From the NCBI RefSeq assembly GCF_021044795.1, contig NZ_JAJNOP010000001.1: DNA of 64,000 nt. One strand, 5' to 3'. Shown here one piece after another: positions 34,187 through 41,973 of this stretch. A model generated the notes under the pieces. The model searched no databases. It saw only the letters and a program-made list of their open reading frames with translations, and was not told the origin of the DNA. Origin of the DNA: Acidaminococcus hominis. Its GTDB lineage: Bacteria; Bacillota; Negativicutes; Acidaminococcales; Acidaminococcaceae. The stretch's first letter is position 1; each line of letters starts with the position of its first letter. The translations under genes were made by a program, and so were the position numbers.

Positions 34187-34443
34187 AATGTTCTCCTCCG
34201 TGGCAGAAACTTCCTGGGGGTGCGCACCAGAATCCGGGGAAGCCGACTGCAATAATGTATTTCACTATGCCCATACAGTACATCAAATATTCTGAAAAAA
34301 CCAATGGTATTAAGTTGTTGGAGAAATAACCTTTTGGTTAATGAATTTTTGGTTATTGATACAAGAACTATTTATCATTGGGCAAATCAAAACTCTGAAA
34401 ATATAATAAACTCAATTCCAATTCAGCCGTCGGAGGTAAAAAA

Positions 34444-35841
34444 ATGGATGAGTTAAAAAGAGTTTCTGAATTTGTAGCAGCTTTCTCTCTAGAAAAAGCA
34501 GATGAGAATGTAAAAGCAAGTGCCAAAAAGTGTATTTTAGATGTGGTGGGGCTGGCCATGGGGGCTTCTGATAACCCCATGTTCCAACAGATCAAAAAGG
34601 TGTATTTGCAGGCGGACAACCAACAGGCCTTGGTGCAGGAAGGCAGCAGCGCCCAGCTGGCATCCATTTGGGGCAGCCCGGAACGGACCAACCTGCGCAC
34701 CGCCGTATTCTTTAACGCCATGCAGGGGCATACCCTGGAACTGGATGATGTGCATATCCGTTCCAAAACCCATATTGGCACAGTGGTAGTGCCTGCGGCC
34801 TGGGGCCTGGCAGAAGTGCTTCACAAGTCCGGGGATAAACTGCTGGAGGCAGTAATCTGCGGCTACGAGGTGATGAGCCGGATTGGCATGGGCTTTGGGG
34901 TTTCCAGCCACCGGAACAAGGGTTGGCATGTAACCAGCACGGCGGGCACCTTTGGGGCAGCTGCGGCCTGTGCCAAACTGTTGGACTTTACCCCGGAGCA
35001 GGTCCTGGCAGCCCTGGGCCTGGCAGGCACCCAATCCTGCGGCACCTGGGCATTCTTGTCGGACGGGGCCACCAATAAGGTACTGCATCCGGCCCGAGCA
35101 GCAGCCAGCGGCTTGGAGGCCTGCCTTTTGGTACTGGGCGGGATGCGCGGCTCCGCCCATATCCTGGATGCCAAGGATGGGGGCATTTTCCCCATGATGA
35201 GTGACGCCTATGACTATTCCCTGGTGGACAAGGATCTGGGCAAGGTATACGAAATTCTCCAGGTGGACAAGAAGCCCTACCCCTGCTGCCGGAGTACCCA
35301 CTGCGTTATTGATGGGGTGCTGAACTTGCGCCGGCAGTACCAGCTCCAGGCAGAAGACGTGGTCTCCATTCAGGTGGGAACCTATCTGGTAGGGCTGAAG
35401 CAGTGCGGCCTGACGGATACCTGTAAGGTGCCCCAGCTGCCCACCCAGGCCAAATTTTCCACGCCCTATGTGGCAGCCTGTGCCCTGCTTCAGGGCCGTG
35501 TAGAGCTTCAGGATTTTGCCCCGGACCAGATTCTTCGGCCCCAGGTGCAGGCTTTGCTGCGGAAAGTAACCGTGGCGGAAGACCCGGAATTTACCGCCCG
35601 GTACCCGGAGCATTGGGGCTGCAAGGTCACCATCACCCTGCAAAACGGAACACAAGTGGAAACCGTGGTGAAGGATGCTTCCGGCAGCGTAGGTTCTCCT
35701 CTCACCGATGCCCAGCTTCAGGACAAAGTCCGGGCCTGCTGCCAAAAATACCAGGGCCCGTGGCTGGAACAGCTTATGGGAGACCTTTTGCAGTTGGAAA
35801 CCTTGAGCAAGCTTCCCTCCCTGGTATATACTAAAGAGTAG
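34444..35841 (+). CDS. MmgE/PrpD-family protein, copy 2
   Basis: This 465-residue protein is a paralogue of the 24435 gene. Shared motifs are HTLELDDVHIRSKTH, GYEVMSRIGMGFG, GWHVTSTAGTFGAAAACA, LGLAGTQSCGTWAF and DKKPYPCCRSTHCVIDG. TCGGAGG lies before the ATG. A LysR gene follows in the same direction after 49 bp, so the two may be co-transcribed. As with copy 1, dehydratase, epimerase and aconitate-decarboxylase roles are all possible. The first ~30 codons and the upstream region are more AT-rich than the rest. Confidence 0.85.
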   Translation: MDELKRVSEFVAAFSLEKADENVKASAKKCILDVVGLAMGASDNPMFQQIKKVYLQADNQQALVQEGSSAQLASIWGSPERTNLRTAVFFNAMQGHTLELDDVHIRSKTHIGTVVVPAAWGLAEVLHKSGDKLLEAVICGYEVMSRIGMGFGVSSHRNKGWHVTSTAGTFGAAAACAKLLDFTPEQVLAALGLAGTQSCGTWAFLSDGATNKVLHPARAAASGLEACLLVLGGMRGSAHILDAKDGGIFPMMSDAYDYSLVDKDLGKVYEILQVDKKPYPCCRSTHCVIDGVLNLRRQYQLQAEDVVSIQVGTYLVGLKQCGLTDTCKVPQLPTQAKFSTPYVAACALLQGRVELQDFAPDQILRPQVQALLRKVTVAEDPEFTARYPEHWGCKVTITLQNGTQVETVVKDASGSVGSPLTDAQLQDKVRACCQKYQGPWLEQLMGDLLQLETLSKLPSLVYTKE

Positions 35842-35890
35842 GACCGCTTGCGGGGATTCTGAAGGGGCGGTCAGAAAGCAGGGATACACC

Positions 35891-36829
35891 ATGACGGAAA
35901 ACGACTTGACGAAAATTGTGACCATTGCCGAAGAAGGCAGTATGGCCAAAGCGGCCCAAAAATTGTTTATCACCCAGCCGGCCCTGAGCAAAAGCCTGGC
36001 CAAGGTGGAAGCAGAACTGGGGGAGGTCCTGTTTACCCGGAGCAGCAATGGGCTGATTCCTACGGAAGCGGGAAAATACCTGGTGACCAAGGCCTACCAG
36101 ATTCTCAAGCTGTACGAGGATACCCGGGTGGAATTCTGCGAACTGAACCAGATGCAGAAGGGCCTGCTGAAACTGGGCTCTGCGGAACGGATTGGCGCCC
36201 TGCTGCTGCCCAATCTGCTGAAATCCTTCAGCGAGCGATATCCCAATATCAAAATCGACATTGTGGAAGAAAATAGCGTGCTGCTGGAGGAACAGGTGCT
36301 GATGGGGGCTTTGGATTTGGCCATTGTCTGCCTGCCTCTGCGCAATGAGAATCTCAGCTATAAGGTGTTCTACCGGGGACCGTTGTTCCTGGCCCTGCCT
36401 AAAAGCAGCCCGGCCAACCGGTTTGCCTATTACCAGGAAGGGGAAAAGATGCCCTATATCCACCTGGAGGACGTCCTGGACCAGGAATTTATCCTGACCA
36501 AGCCCTTCAAGAAAACCCGGGTGGCGGCGGACCGGATTCTGAAGCCCTTTGCCAAAGACGTGAAGATTTTTATGGAGTCGCAGAACATCGAAACGGTCAT
36601 CCGGCTGGTGGCAGGGGGCATGGGGATTTCCCTGGTGCCTTCCATCTACACCAAAAGCTACGTGACCGGGGATAACATCAACTATTACCAAATTGAAGAA
36701 AAATATGAGCCCTATTGGGAATGGGCGGTCATCTACAACGGGGAGCTGGGGCATTTGACCCGGCCTTCCCGGGAACTGTACAAGCTGATCTGCCAGGAGG
36801 GGTGCACCTTCCCCAGCTATCTGGCCTAA
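35891..36829 (+). CDS. LysR-family regulator (behind PrpD-like gene 2)
   Basis: This 312-residue regulator has the winged helix MAKAAQKLFITQPALSKSLAKVE and an effector domain with LLKLGSAERIGALLLPNLLKSF. Unlike the other four LysR genes of the island it is not divergent from its neighbour but follows the PrpD-like gene, so it may be autoregulated with it. It ends just before a terminator and the second DUF6282 gene. Confidence 0.87.
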   Translation: MTENDLTKIVTIAEEGSMAKAAQKLFITQPALSKSLAKVEAELGEVLFTRSSNGLIPTEAGKYLVTKAYQILKLYEDTRVEFCELNQMQKGLLKLGSAERIGALLLPNLLKSFSERYPNIKIDIVEENSVLLEEQVLMGALDLAIVCLPLRNENLSYKVFYRGPLFLALPKSSPANRFAYYQEGEKMPYIHLEDVLDQEFILTKPFKKTRVAADRILKPFAKDVKIFMESQNIETVIRLVAGGMGISLVPSIYTKSYVTGDNINYYQIEEKYEPYWEWAVIYNGELGHLTRPSRELYKLICQEGCTFPSYLA

Positions 36830-36837
36830 AATAACGC

Positions 36838-36871
36838 AAAAAAACACCGGCTGCCAAGGCCGGTGTTTTTT
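36838..36871 (+). terminator. Terminator after the LysR gene
   Basis: AAAAAACACCGGC pairs with GCCGGTGTTTTTT around TGCCAAG. Confidence 0.85.
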
Positions 36872-36872
36872 G

Positions 36873-36901
36873 TTGACAAACTTGTTTTTGGAGGCTATCG
36901 T
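36873..36901 (+). promoter_or_regulatory. Promoter of the second DUF6282 gene
   Basis: A consensus TTGACA (36873-36878) and TATCGT (36896-36901) are 17 bp apart, directly behind the terminator, so this gene is a separate unit. Confidence 0.6.
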
Positions 36902-36943
36902 ACAGATAGATAGGCATTTTGCAAAAATAGAGGGGGAAGCGTT

Positions 36944-37804
36944 ATGGAATCCATTTCACTGGCCGCCTACGGGCTGCTAAAGGGCGGGTATGACCTCCAT
37001 ATTCATTCCCTGCCCTCCGCTTTGGATCGGCAACTGGACGATATCCAGGTGTTCAAGGAAGCGGACCGGGCGGAAATGGCCGGCATCTTGTTGAAGAACC
37101 ACGGAGAGCCTACGGGCAGCCGGGCCTGGCTGCTGAACCGGTACCTGCCCCTGGCAAAGGTAAAGGCCTACGGGGCGGCGGTGCTGAACTGGTCCCTGGG
37201 GGGCCTCAATCCCCTGGCGGTGCAAACGGCTCTGGCCCTGGGGGCACGCATCATCTTTATGCCCACGGTGGATGCGGCCAATTTCCCCCTGCGCAATCTG
37301 CCCGGGGACGTACTGCCCCGGCCGGGCATCCGGATTACGGATCCTGACGGGAATCTGCGGCAGGAAGTTCGTGCCATTTTCCAGGTGGTGAAGGTTAAGG
37401 GGGCGCTTTTGGCCACCGGCCATATCAGCCCGGAAGAAGCCCTGCTCCTGTGCCGAGAAGGCAGAAAAGAAGGGGTAAGAATGGTCCTGACCCACCCGGA
37501 ATGGGCCCATACCCGGATCCGGCCCCAGGACCAGGCCGAACTGGCCCAAAGCGGGGTCTACATTGAGAAATGCTGGTACAATGTGGCAGAAGGGGAATGC
37601 ACTCCGGCGGAAATGGCGGAACATATCCGGCTCATAGGGCCGGAGCACTGCTTTTTGACCACGGACCGGGGGCAGAACGGCCGGGAAACCCCGGTGGAGG
37701 GGATGCTCCAATTTATCCAAAGTCTGCTGGATGAGGGGATTTCCCAAGCTGCCATCCGGACCATGGTGACCCAGGTGCCGGAGGAAATGCTGGGAATTGA
37801 ATGA
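36944..37804 (+). CDS. DUF6282-type amidohydrolase-like protein, copy 2
   Basis: This 286-residue protein is a diverged paralogue of the 27092 gene. It keeps the likely metal ligands in the same order: YDLHIHSLPS (HxH), LLKNHGEPT (Lys, His), TGHISPEEA, LTHPEW and TTDRGQN (Asp). The middle VLNWSLGGLNPLAVQTALALG lines up with VVMNKIIGGVNPEAVEKGL of copy 1. The reaction is unknown. It is a single gene with its own near-consensus promoter and terminator at the right edge of the tricarboxylate island. Confidence 0.73.
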   Translation: MESISLAAYGLLKGGYDLHIHSLPSALDRQLDDIQVFKEADRAEMAGILLKNHGEPTGSRAWLLNRYLPLAKVKAYGAAVLNWSLGGLNPLAVQTALALGARIIFMPTVDAANFPLRNLPGDVLPRPGIRITDPDGNLRQEVRAIFQVVKVKGALLATGHISPEEALLLCREGRKEGVRMVLTHPEWAHTRIRPQDQAELAQSGVYIEKCWYNVAEGECTPAEMAEHIRLIGPEHCFLTTDRGQNGRETPVEGMLQFIQSLLDEGISQAAIRTMVTQVPEEMLGIE

Positions 37805-37812
37805 ATGAACGG

Positions 37813-37850
37813 AAAAGGCCGCAGCCAGGGTATCTGGCTGCGGCCTTTTT
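37813..37850. terminator. Bidirectional terminator
   Basis: AAAAGGCCGCAGCCAG pairs with CTGGCTGCGGCCTTTT around GGTAT; it separates the DUF6282 gene from the convergent small exported-protein gene. Confidence 0.85.
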
Positions 37851-37869
37851 GAGAGGTGCTGTACGCTAT

Positions 37870-38259
37870 TTAGTTGTTGCCCTGGGGCGGGAAGTCGTTC
37901 CGATGCTGGCTCTGGGGGGCCGGCTGGTGCGCTCTGTTGTGGGCTCTTTGGGGTGCTCTTTTGGGCGGCTTCCGGTTTCTCCATTCCGGATGATCCTTCT
38001 GGTCATCCCAGTGGGACAGGGGTGCCGGGTGGGAATCCCCCAGCACCACCACAATCTGGCTGAGGGGCTCTTTGTGCTCTGCGGCCTGGGCCTTGGGGGT
38101 GCCTAGCAGGAGATTGTAGCCGCAGACCAGAAGGGCGGCCAGCAGGGGCACGGTCAGCTGTTTTTTCAGCCGCTGCCAGGCTGTTTTATAGGGGCTGGGG
38201 CAGGCCAGAGCGGCCGTACCTACAGCGTTTTTTTGCAGGATCTGTTTTTGCAAAGTCAT
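37870..38259 (-). CDS. Small exported basic, Pro-rich protein of the two-component regulon
   Basis: This 129-residue protein has no family I recognise. Residues 1-33 are a leader with TAWQRLKKQL, 34-52 a hydrophobic core (LLAALLVCGYNLLLG), and PKAQA-AEH looks like a signal-peptidase site. The mature part ends in a basic, Pro/Gln/His/Asn-rich tail (RKPPKRAPQRAHNRAH). The leader resembles those of the proteins at 38404 and 38978. I start at ATG 38259 after GGGAGG. Its promoter has the shared TTTCAT repeats at 38290-38322, so it is a separate transcript controlled with the 41263 regulator. Secretion or membrane anchoring is inferred. Confidence 0.7.
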   Translation of the reverse strand: MTLQKQILQKNAVGTAALACPSPYKTAWQRLKKQLTVPLLAALLVCGYNLLLGTPKAQAAEHKEPLSQIVVVLGDSHPAPLSHWDDQKDHPEWRNRKPPKRAPQRAHNRAHQPAPQSQHRNDFPPQGNN

Positions 38260-38289
38260 GAGAAGGACCTCCCTTTTCTTGATGGTCTT

Positions 38290-38322
38290 AGTATAGGGCA
38301 GAAACATGAAAGAACTATGAAA
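38290..38322 (-). promoter_or_regulatory. Regulon promoter A (direct repeats plus -10)
   Basis: Read on the minus strand: TTTCAT-AGTTC-TTTCAT-N10-TATACT. The two hexamers repeat with an 11-bp period and the second lies exactly 10 bp before the -10 box, the layout of promoters activated by OmpR/PhoB-type regulators. Confidence 0.7.
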
Positions 38323-38366
38323 ATCCTGGGCAGAAAATAAGCAAATGGGCAAAGTGGGGAAGACGC

Positions 38367-38398
38367 AAAAAAGGAAGTGCCGGGGCACTTCCTTTTTT
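38367..38398. terminator. Terminator after the Lys/Gln-rich protein gene
   Basis: AAAAAAGGAAGTGCC pairs with GGCACTTCCTTTTTT around GG; it shows that the genes on either side are separate transcripts. Confidence 0.85.
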
Positions 38399-38403
38399 GT
38401 ATT

Positions 38404-38886
38404 TTATTTCCGATACGTTCCTTCAGGAGCGGGAGTCTGGCGGTTTTGGAGTTCCGGGCGCTGTTTCTGCTCTTTTTGCTGCTGTTTTTGTTCCTTGGTA
38501 AATTTCTTTTGCTGCTTTTGGTCTTTTTTCAGCTGCTTCTTTTCTTGCTTTTGTTCCTTTTGCTGCTCTTTGGTGTTTTCTTTCCGGTCTTTTTGGGAGG
38601 TCTTGTCTTCTCTTTGTTCAGGCTTGTTCTTTTGGTCTTTCAGGGAAGCCTGGGACTGGAGGCCATTTTCTCCTCTCACCAGAATGTACTGGGAGCGGTT
38701 TCCTGCTTCCGGGGCAGCGGCGTGGGCCACATTGCCAGCAGCGGCACTGCTGAAGCCGCAGACCAGGGCAGCCGCTACCAAGAACCGACCGGCACTTTTC
38801 TTTATTTCTTTCCAGCTGCTGCTCTCCATTCGGCTGAGCAGGGCCGTTTCTGTATAGGATTTTTCACTTGCTTTTACTTGTGTCAT
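38404..38886 (-). CDS. Exported Lys/Gln/Glu-rich low-complexity protein of the regulon
   Basis: This 160-residue protein has a leader of about 33 residues including SSWKEIKKSAGRF, a hydrophobic core (LVAAALVCGFSSAAAG) and a likely signal-peptidase site NVAHA-AAP. Residues 80-150 are almost only K, Q, E, D and R (for example EQKQEKKQLKKDQKQQKK), probably a long charged helix. No family is recognised. The start has GGGAGG eight bases before. Promoter repeats at 38917-38949 match those of the neighbouring genes. A role as envelope spacer or polyanion-binding protein is conceivable but unsupported. Confidence 0.72.
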   Translation of the reverse strand: MTQVKASEKSYTETALLSRMESSSWKEIKKSAGRFLVAAALVCGFSSAAAGNVAHAAAPEAGNRSQYILVRGENGLQSQASLKDQKNKPEQREDKTSQKDRKENTKEQQKEQKQEKKQLKKDQKQQKKFTKEQKQQQKEQKQRPELQNRQTPAPEGTYRK

Positions 38887-38916
38887 AAAAATGACCTCCC
38901 TTGTTTTTCTGGCCCT

Positions 38917-38949
38917 ATTCTACCTGCGGATTATGAAAAGAACATGAAT
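38917..38949 (-). promoter_or_regulatory. Regulon promoter B (direct repeats plus -10)
   Basis: Read on the minus strand: ATTCAT-GTTCT-TTTCAT-N10-TAGAAT, with spacing identical to promoters A, C and D. Confidence 0.7.
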
Positions 38950-38977
38950 GGAGCTTGACAACTTTGTGTTTTTTGCG

Positions 38978-39790
38978 TTAGTGCAGCAGGTCCAGCAGCG
39001 GGTTGGTCTTGTGGACCTGAGCCCGGATTACCTGGCCGTTTTGGGCGTTGACGATGAAGTGGTAATCCATGCCATCCTTTTCGCAGTCCGCCAGGTAGAA
39101 CAGGGGCATTCCTTTGAAGGTCCCTTGGGGTCTTACGCCGCTGGGCATGCCCGGCTGAGGGGCTGCAGGAGCCTTTGCGGCAGGGGAAGCCGTCTGGTTT
39201 TGGGCTTGGGCGTCTGTGCTTTCAGGAAGCTGCTGCTGCTCAGTATTCGGCACCGGTGCCTGGGGTTGGGTGCCCGGCGCTTTTTCCGGGGCTTTGGGGC
39301 CTTGGGGTGCTTTCCCGGCGAAGGGCTGGCCTTCCTGGGGTCCCCGCTGGAATTTTTCTCCCTGCTGCTTTTCCTTCTGGTCCCGTTTGTCGTGCTTACT
39401 GTCCTTGGCTTGCTTCTTGTCTTTTTGGAAGCGGCCGTCCGGGTTGGGCAGCTTGTCTTCCAGCTGGACGCTTCGGAAGGTAACGGAAGAAGGATCCGTC
39501 CCCAGGGTGTTGGCAACGGCTTCTTTTACCTGATCCGTGCTGACCAAGGTGATATTCTTTTGGGCGGCCAGGCTTTGCAATAGGGTGGTCCGGGCTTCCC
39601 CTTCCTGGAGCCGGGCGTTGGCCCGTGCCTTATGGGCGGCGATTTTGCCTGCCCCGCACAGCACGGCCAGGGCCAGGACGCAGCCGGCACCTTTTTTCAG
39701 CCGGCGGGCAGTAAAGGTTTTTCTGCCCCAGGAAGCGGTTTTTTGCAGTACTTCTTTTGCTTGTTGTTCAGTTTTATTGGTGTCCATCAT
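38978..39790 (-). CDS. Membrane-anchored protein with C-terminal PepSY-like domain
   Basis: This 270-residue protein has an N-terminal cytoplasmic leader (…TARRLKKGAG), one hydrophobic segment at about 37-50 (CVLALAVLCGAGKIA), then a domain with ITLVSTDQVKEAVANTLG and DPSSVTFRSVQLED, a long Lys/Gln/Pro/Ala-rich linker (about 120-215), and a final segment YHFIVNAQNGQVIRAQV that fits the end of a PepSY repeat. PepSY proteins often sit beside two-component genes and may inhibit proteases or signal to the kinase; here the kinase-regulator operon is directly upstream. Its own promoter (39846-39878) carries the regulon repeats. Confidence 0.78.
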   Translation of the reverse strand: MMDTNKTEQQAKEVLQKTASWGRKTFTARRLKKGAGCVLALAVLCGAGKIAAHKARANARLQEGEARTTLLQSLAAQKNITLVSTDQVKEAVANTLGTDPSSVTFRSVQLEDKLPNPDGRFQKDKKQAKDSKHDKRDQKEKQQGEKFQRGPQEGQPFAGKAPQGPKAPEKAPGTQPQAPVPNTEQQQLPESTDAQAQNQTASPAAKAPAAPQPGMPSGVRPQGTFKGMPLFYLADCEKDGMDYHFIVNAQNGQVIRAQVHKTNPLLDLLH

Positions 39791-39845
39791 GGATTCCTCC
39801 CTTTGGGCAGTTCCTCAAGGGGTCTGCCTTTGTTGTATTGGCTAC

Positions 39846-39878
39846 AGTGTAGGGCCGGAACATGAAAGGGAAATGAAT
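39846..39878 (-). promoter_or_regulatory. Regulon promoter C (direct repeats plus -10)
   Basis: Read on the minus strand: ATTCAT-TTCCC-TTTCAT-N10-TACACT, with spacing identical to promoters A, B and D. It lies between the kinase stop and the PepSY gene. Confidence 0.7.
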
Positions 39879-39890
39879 GCCAATATTTTT

Positions 39891-41279
39891 TTAGAATTTC
39901 AGGGTAAACGTACTGCCCTTTCCCAGGGTACTGGTGACGCCGGCCTGGGCCTTTTGCAGTTTGGCGGCAGCTGCCACAAAGGACAGCCCCAGGCCCAGTC
40001 CCAGGTTCTGCTTCTTGTTCCGGGAGGGATCTGCCTGGTAGAGCCGGTTCCAGATCCGGGGCAGGTCTTCGGGGGGAATGCCCGGCCCGTCATCAGAAAC
40101 GGCCAGCACCACCCGGCCCTTTTCCTGGCACAGGGAAACCTGGATGGTATGCTTGGCAAATTTCAGGGCGTTATCCAGGTAGTTGCCCAGAATCCGGGCA
40201 AGCAGCTGGTCGTTTCCGGTAACGGTAAGGTCCGGTTTTACCTGGAGCTTCCAGGCGAAGTTCTGGGCGGCCGGCAGCTTCTGGTAATCTTCCAGGGTTT
40301 CCGTGACCAGCTGGGACAGCTTGACCGGTCCCAGTACCAGGTCTTTCCGGCTGTCCAGCCGGGACAGCTCCAGCAGCTGGTTGATCAGGCGGCTCATGCG
40401 CCGGGACTGCTGAAAGATATGCTGAAATTCTTCCTTGGCCTCGGCCACGGTTTCCGTATAGTCCTTGCCGTATTCACTTTCAGCCATGATGACGGCCGTG
40501 GGGGTGCGCAGCTCATGGGAGACATCGGAAGTAAAATGCTTTTCCCGTTCCAGCTGTTCTTCCAGTTGGGCCAGCATCCAGTTGAAGGTATGGCCCATCT
40601 GGTGGATTTCGTCCTTGCCGTCCCCCAGGGGAATCCGCTGGGACAGGTCCCCGGTTTCCCCAATGGCCCGGGCTGCTTCACTGATGGCCTGGACGGGGGC
40701 AAAGCTGTGCCGGATAATCCGGTAGCCGCCCAGGGCAATGAGAAGGAGAAACAGGGGCAGGCTGATGAGCGCCGTAAGCAGGATTACCTGGTAGCGCCGG
40801 GCGTAGATTTCATCGGGAAGAATGCCCCGGATCCAGGGCAGGGGCTGTGGGGAGAGGACGGTTCCCGGCTGCCGGAGGGCAGGGCGGATGGGCTGATCCA
40901 CGTAGTGGTAGCTTTGGCCGTCAATCACGATTTTCTGGGGCCCCCGGTTGAAACGGGGCGGCAGGGCGGGCATCCCTTCCGGTTCCATGCCGGAGAGCAG
41001 CTTTCCCTGGGGGTCCCGGAGGGACAGATAGACATTCTTGTCGTAGGGCCGGAAATGCTCCGGGTCCTGGGAGGCCTTATCCACGGCCTTGATCAGGTCC
41101 TTGCCGGCGTCCCGGCGCTCGTGGTCCTCGGCCATTTCCAGCACGGCCCCGGTAAAGACGGCCAGCACCAGTGCCAGAAATAGGGTGTACCACAGGGTTA
41201 CCCGGATGGAAACCGGGAGCTTGGTGAAAAAATGCACCAGTTTATGCCAAAGTAAGGAAAGCCTATTCTTTAAGGACAT
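39891..41279 (-). CDS. Sensor histidine kinase of the exported-protein regulon
   Basis: This 462-residue kinase has two transmembrane segments (about 23-48 and 165-188) around a periplasmic domain of ~115 residues, a HAMP domain, the phospho-accepting SDVSHELRTPTAVIM near 250, and an ATPase domain with NYLDNALKFA, DDGPGIPPEDLPRIW and LGLGLGLSFVAAAA. The first N-box Asn and G boxes are intact, so it should be active. It overlaps the regulator gene by 17 bp (ATG after AGAGG). The external domain has no recognised family; its acidic and proline-rich character gives no ligand. Confidence 0.9.
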   Translation of the reverse strand: MSLKNRLSLLWHKLVHFFTKLPVSIRVTLWYTLFLALVLAVFTGAVLEMAEDHERRDAGKDLIKAVDKASQDPEHFRPYDKNVYLSLRDPQGKLLSGMEPEGMPALPPRFNRGPQKIVIDGQSYHYVDQPIRPALRQPGTVLSPQPLPWIRGILPDEIYARRYQVILLTALISLPLFLLLIALGGYRIIRHSFAPVQAISEAARAIGETGDLSQRIPLGDGKDEIHQMGHTFNWMLAQLEEQLEREKHFTSDVSHELRTPTAVIMAESEYGKDYTETVAEAKEEFQHIFQQSRRMSRLINQLLELSRLDSRKDLVLGPVKLSQLVTETLEDYQKLPAAQNFAWKLQVKPDLTVTGNDQLLARILGNYLDNALKFAKHTIQVSLCQEKGRVVLAVSDDGPGIPPEDLPRIWNRLYQADPSRNKKQNLGLGLGLSFVAAAAKLQKAQAGVTSTLGKGSTFTLKF

Positions 41280-41937
41280 AGCCGGTACCTCTCACGGTGT
41301 GGAGCAGCTTGGGCTCAAAATCCTTGTCGATTTTCTTCCGCAGGGTTTTGATGTACACGTCCACCATATTGGAGGCCCCTTCGTAGGAAAAATCCCAGGC
41401 GTGCTCCAGAATCTGCTCCCGGGACAGGACTGTGCCCTGGTTCCGCAGCAGGTAGTCCAAAATGGCAAATTCCTTGGGGGTCAGGCTGATTTCGGTGCCG
41501 CCCCGGGTGACCTGGTGGGTCCGGGTGTCCAGTACCAGATCCGCCAAAACCAGCTGGGGGCTGGCGGTCTGCTGGGGGTTGCTCCGGCGCAGCAGGGAAC
41601 GGATCCGGGCCAGCAGTTCTTCAAACTCGAAGGGTTTTACCAGGTAGTCGTCCCCGCCGCAGTCCAGCCCGGACACCTTGTCCTGGAGACTGTCCCGGGC
41701 GGTAAGAAACAGCACCGGCACCTGACTGCCCCGGCTGCGCAGGGTTTTGACCAGGGTCAGCCCGTCCATTTCCGGCATCATGATGTCCACAATCAAAAGG
41801 TCATAGTCGGCGGCGTCCAGGTAGGCCAGGGCCTCCTTGCCGTTAAAGGCGGAGTCTACGGAGTAGGCTTCGATTTTCAGCCGTTTGGCGATTATTTTGT
41901 TCAGGGAAGGTTCGTCTTCCACAATGAGTATTTTCAT
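41263..41937 (-). CDS. OmpR/PhoB-family response regulator of the exported-protein regulon
   Basis: This 224-residue protein begins MKILIVEDEPSL with the acidic pair; the phospho-accepting Asp is in LLIVDIMMPEMDG, Thr in FLTARD and Lys in LVKPFEF. The winged helix ends with SNMVDVYIKTLRKKID and LHTVRGTGYVL. I chose ATG 41937, eight bases after GGAGG, over a GTG at 41946. Its promoter (41974-42006) has the same paired hexamers as the three exported-protein genes, so it most likely activates itself and them. Confidence 0.9.
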   Translation of the reverse strand: MKILIVEDEPSLNKIIAKRLKIEAYSVDSAFNGKEALAYLDAADYDLLIVDIMMPEMDGLTLVKTLRSRGSQVPVLFLTARDSLQDKVSGLDCGGDDYLVKPFEFEELLARIRSLLRRSNPQQTASPQLVLADLVLDTRTHQVTRGGTEISLTPKEFAILDYLLRNQGTVLSREQILEHAWDFSYEGASNMVDVYIKTLRKKIDKDFEPKLLHTVRGTGYVLKE

Positions 41938-41973
41938 GCTTTCCACCTCCGGATACTTCTTTCCTTATTGTAC

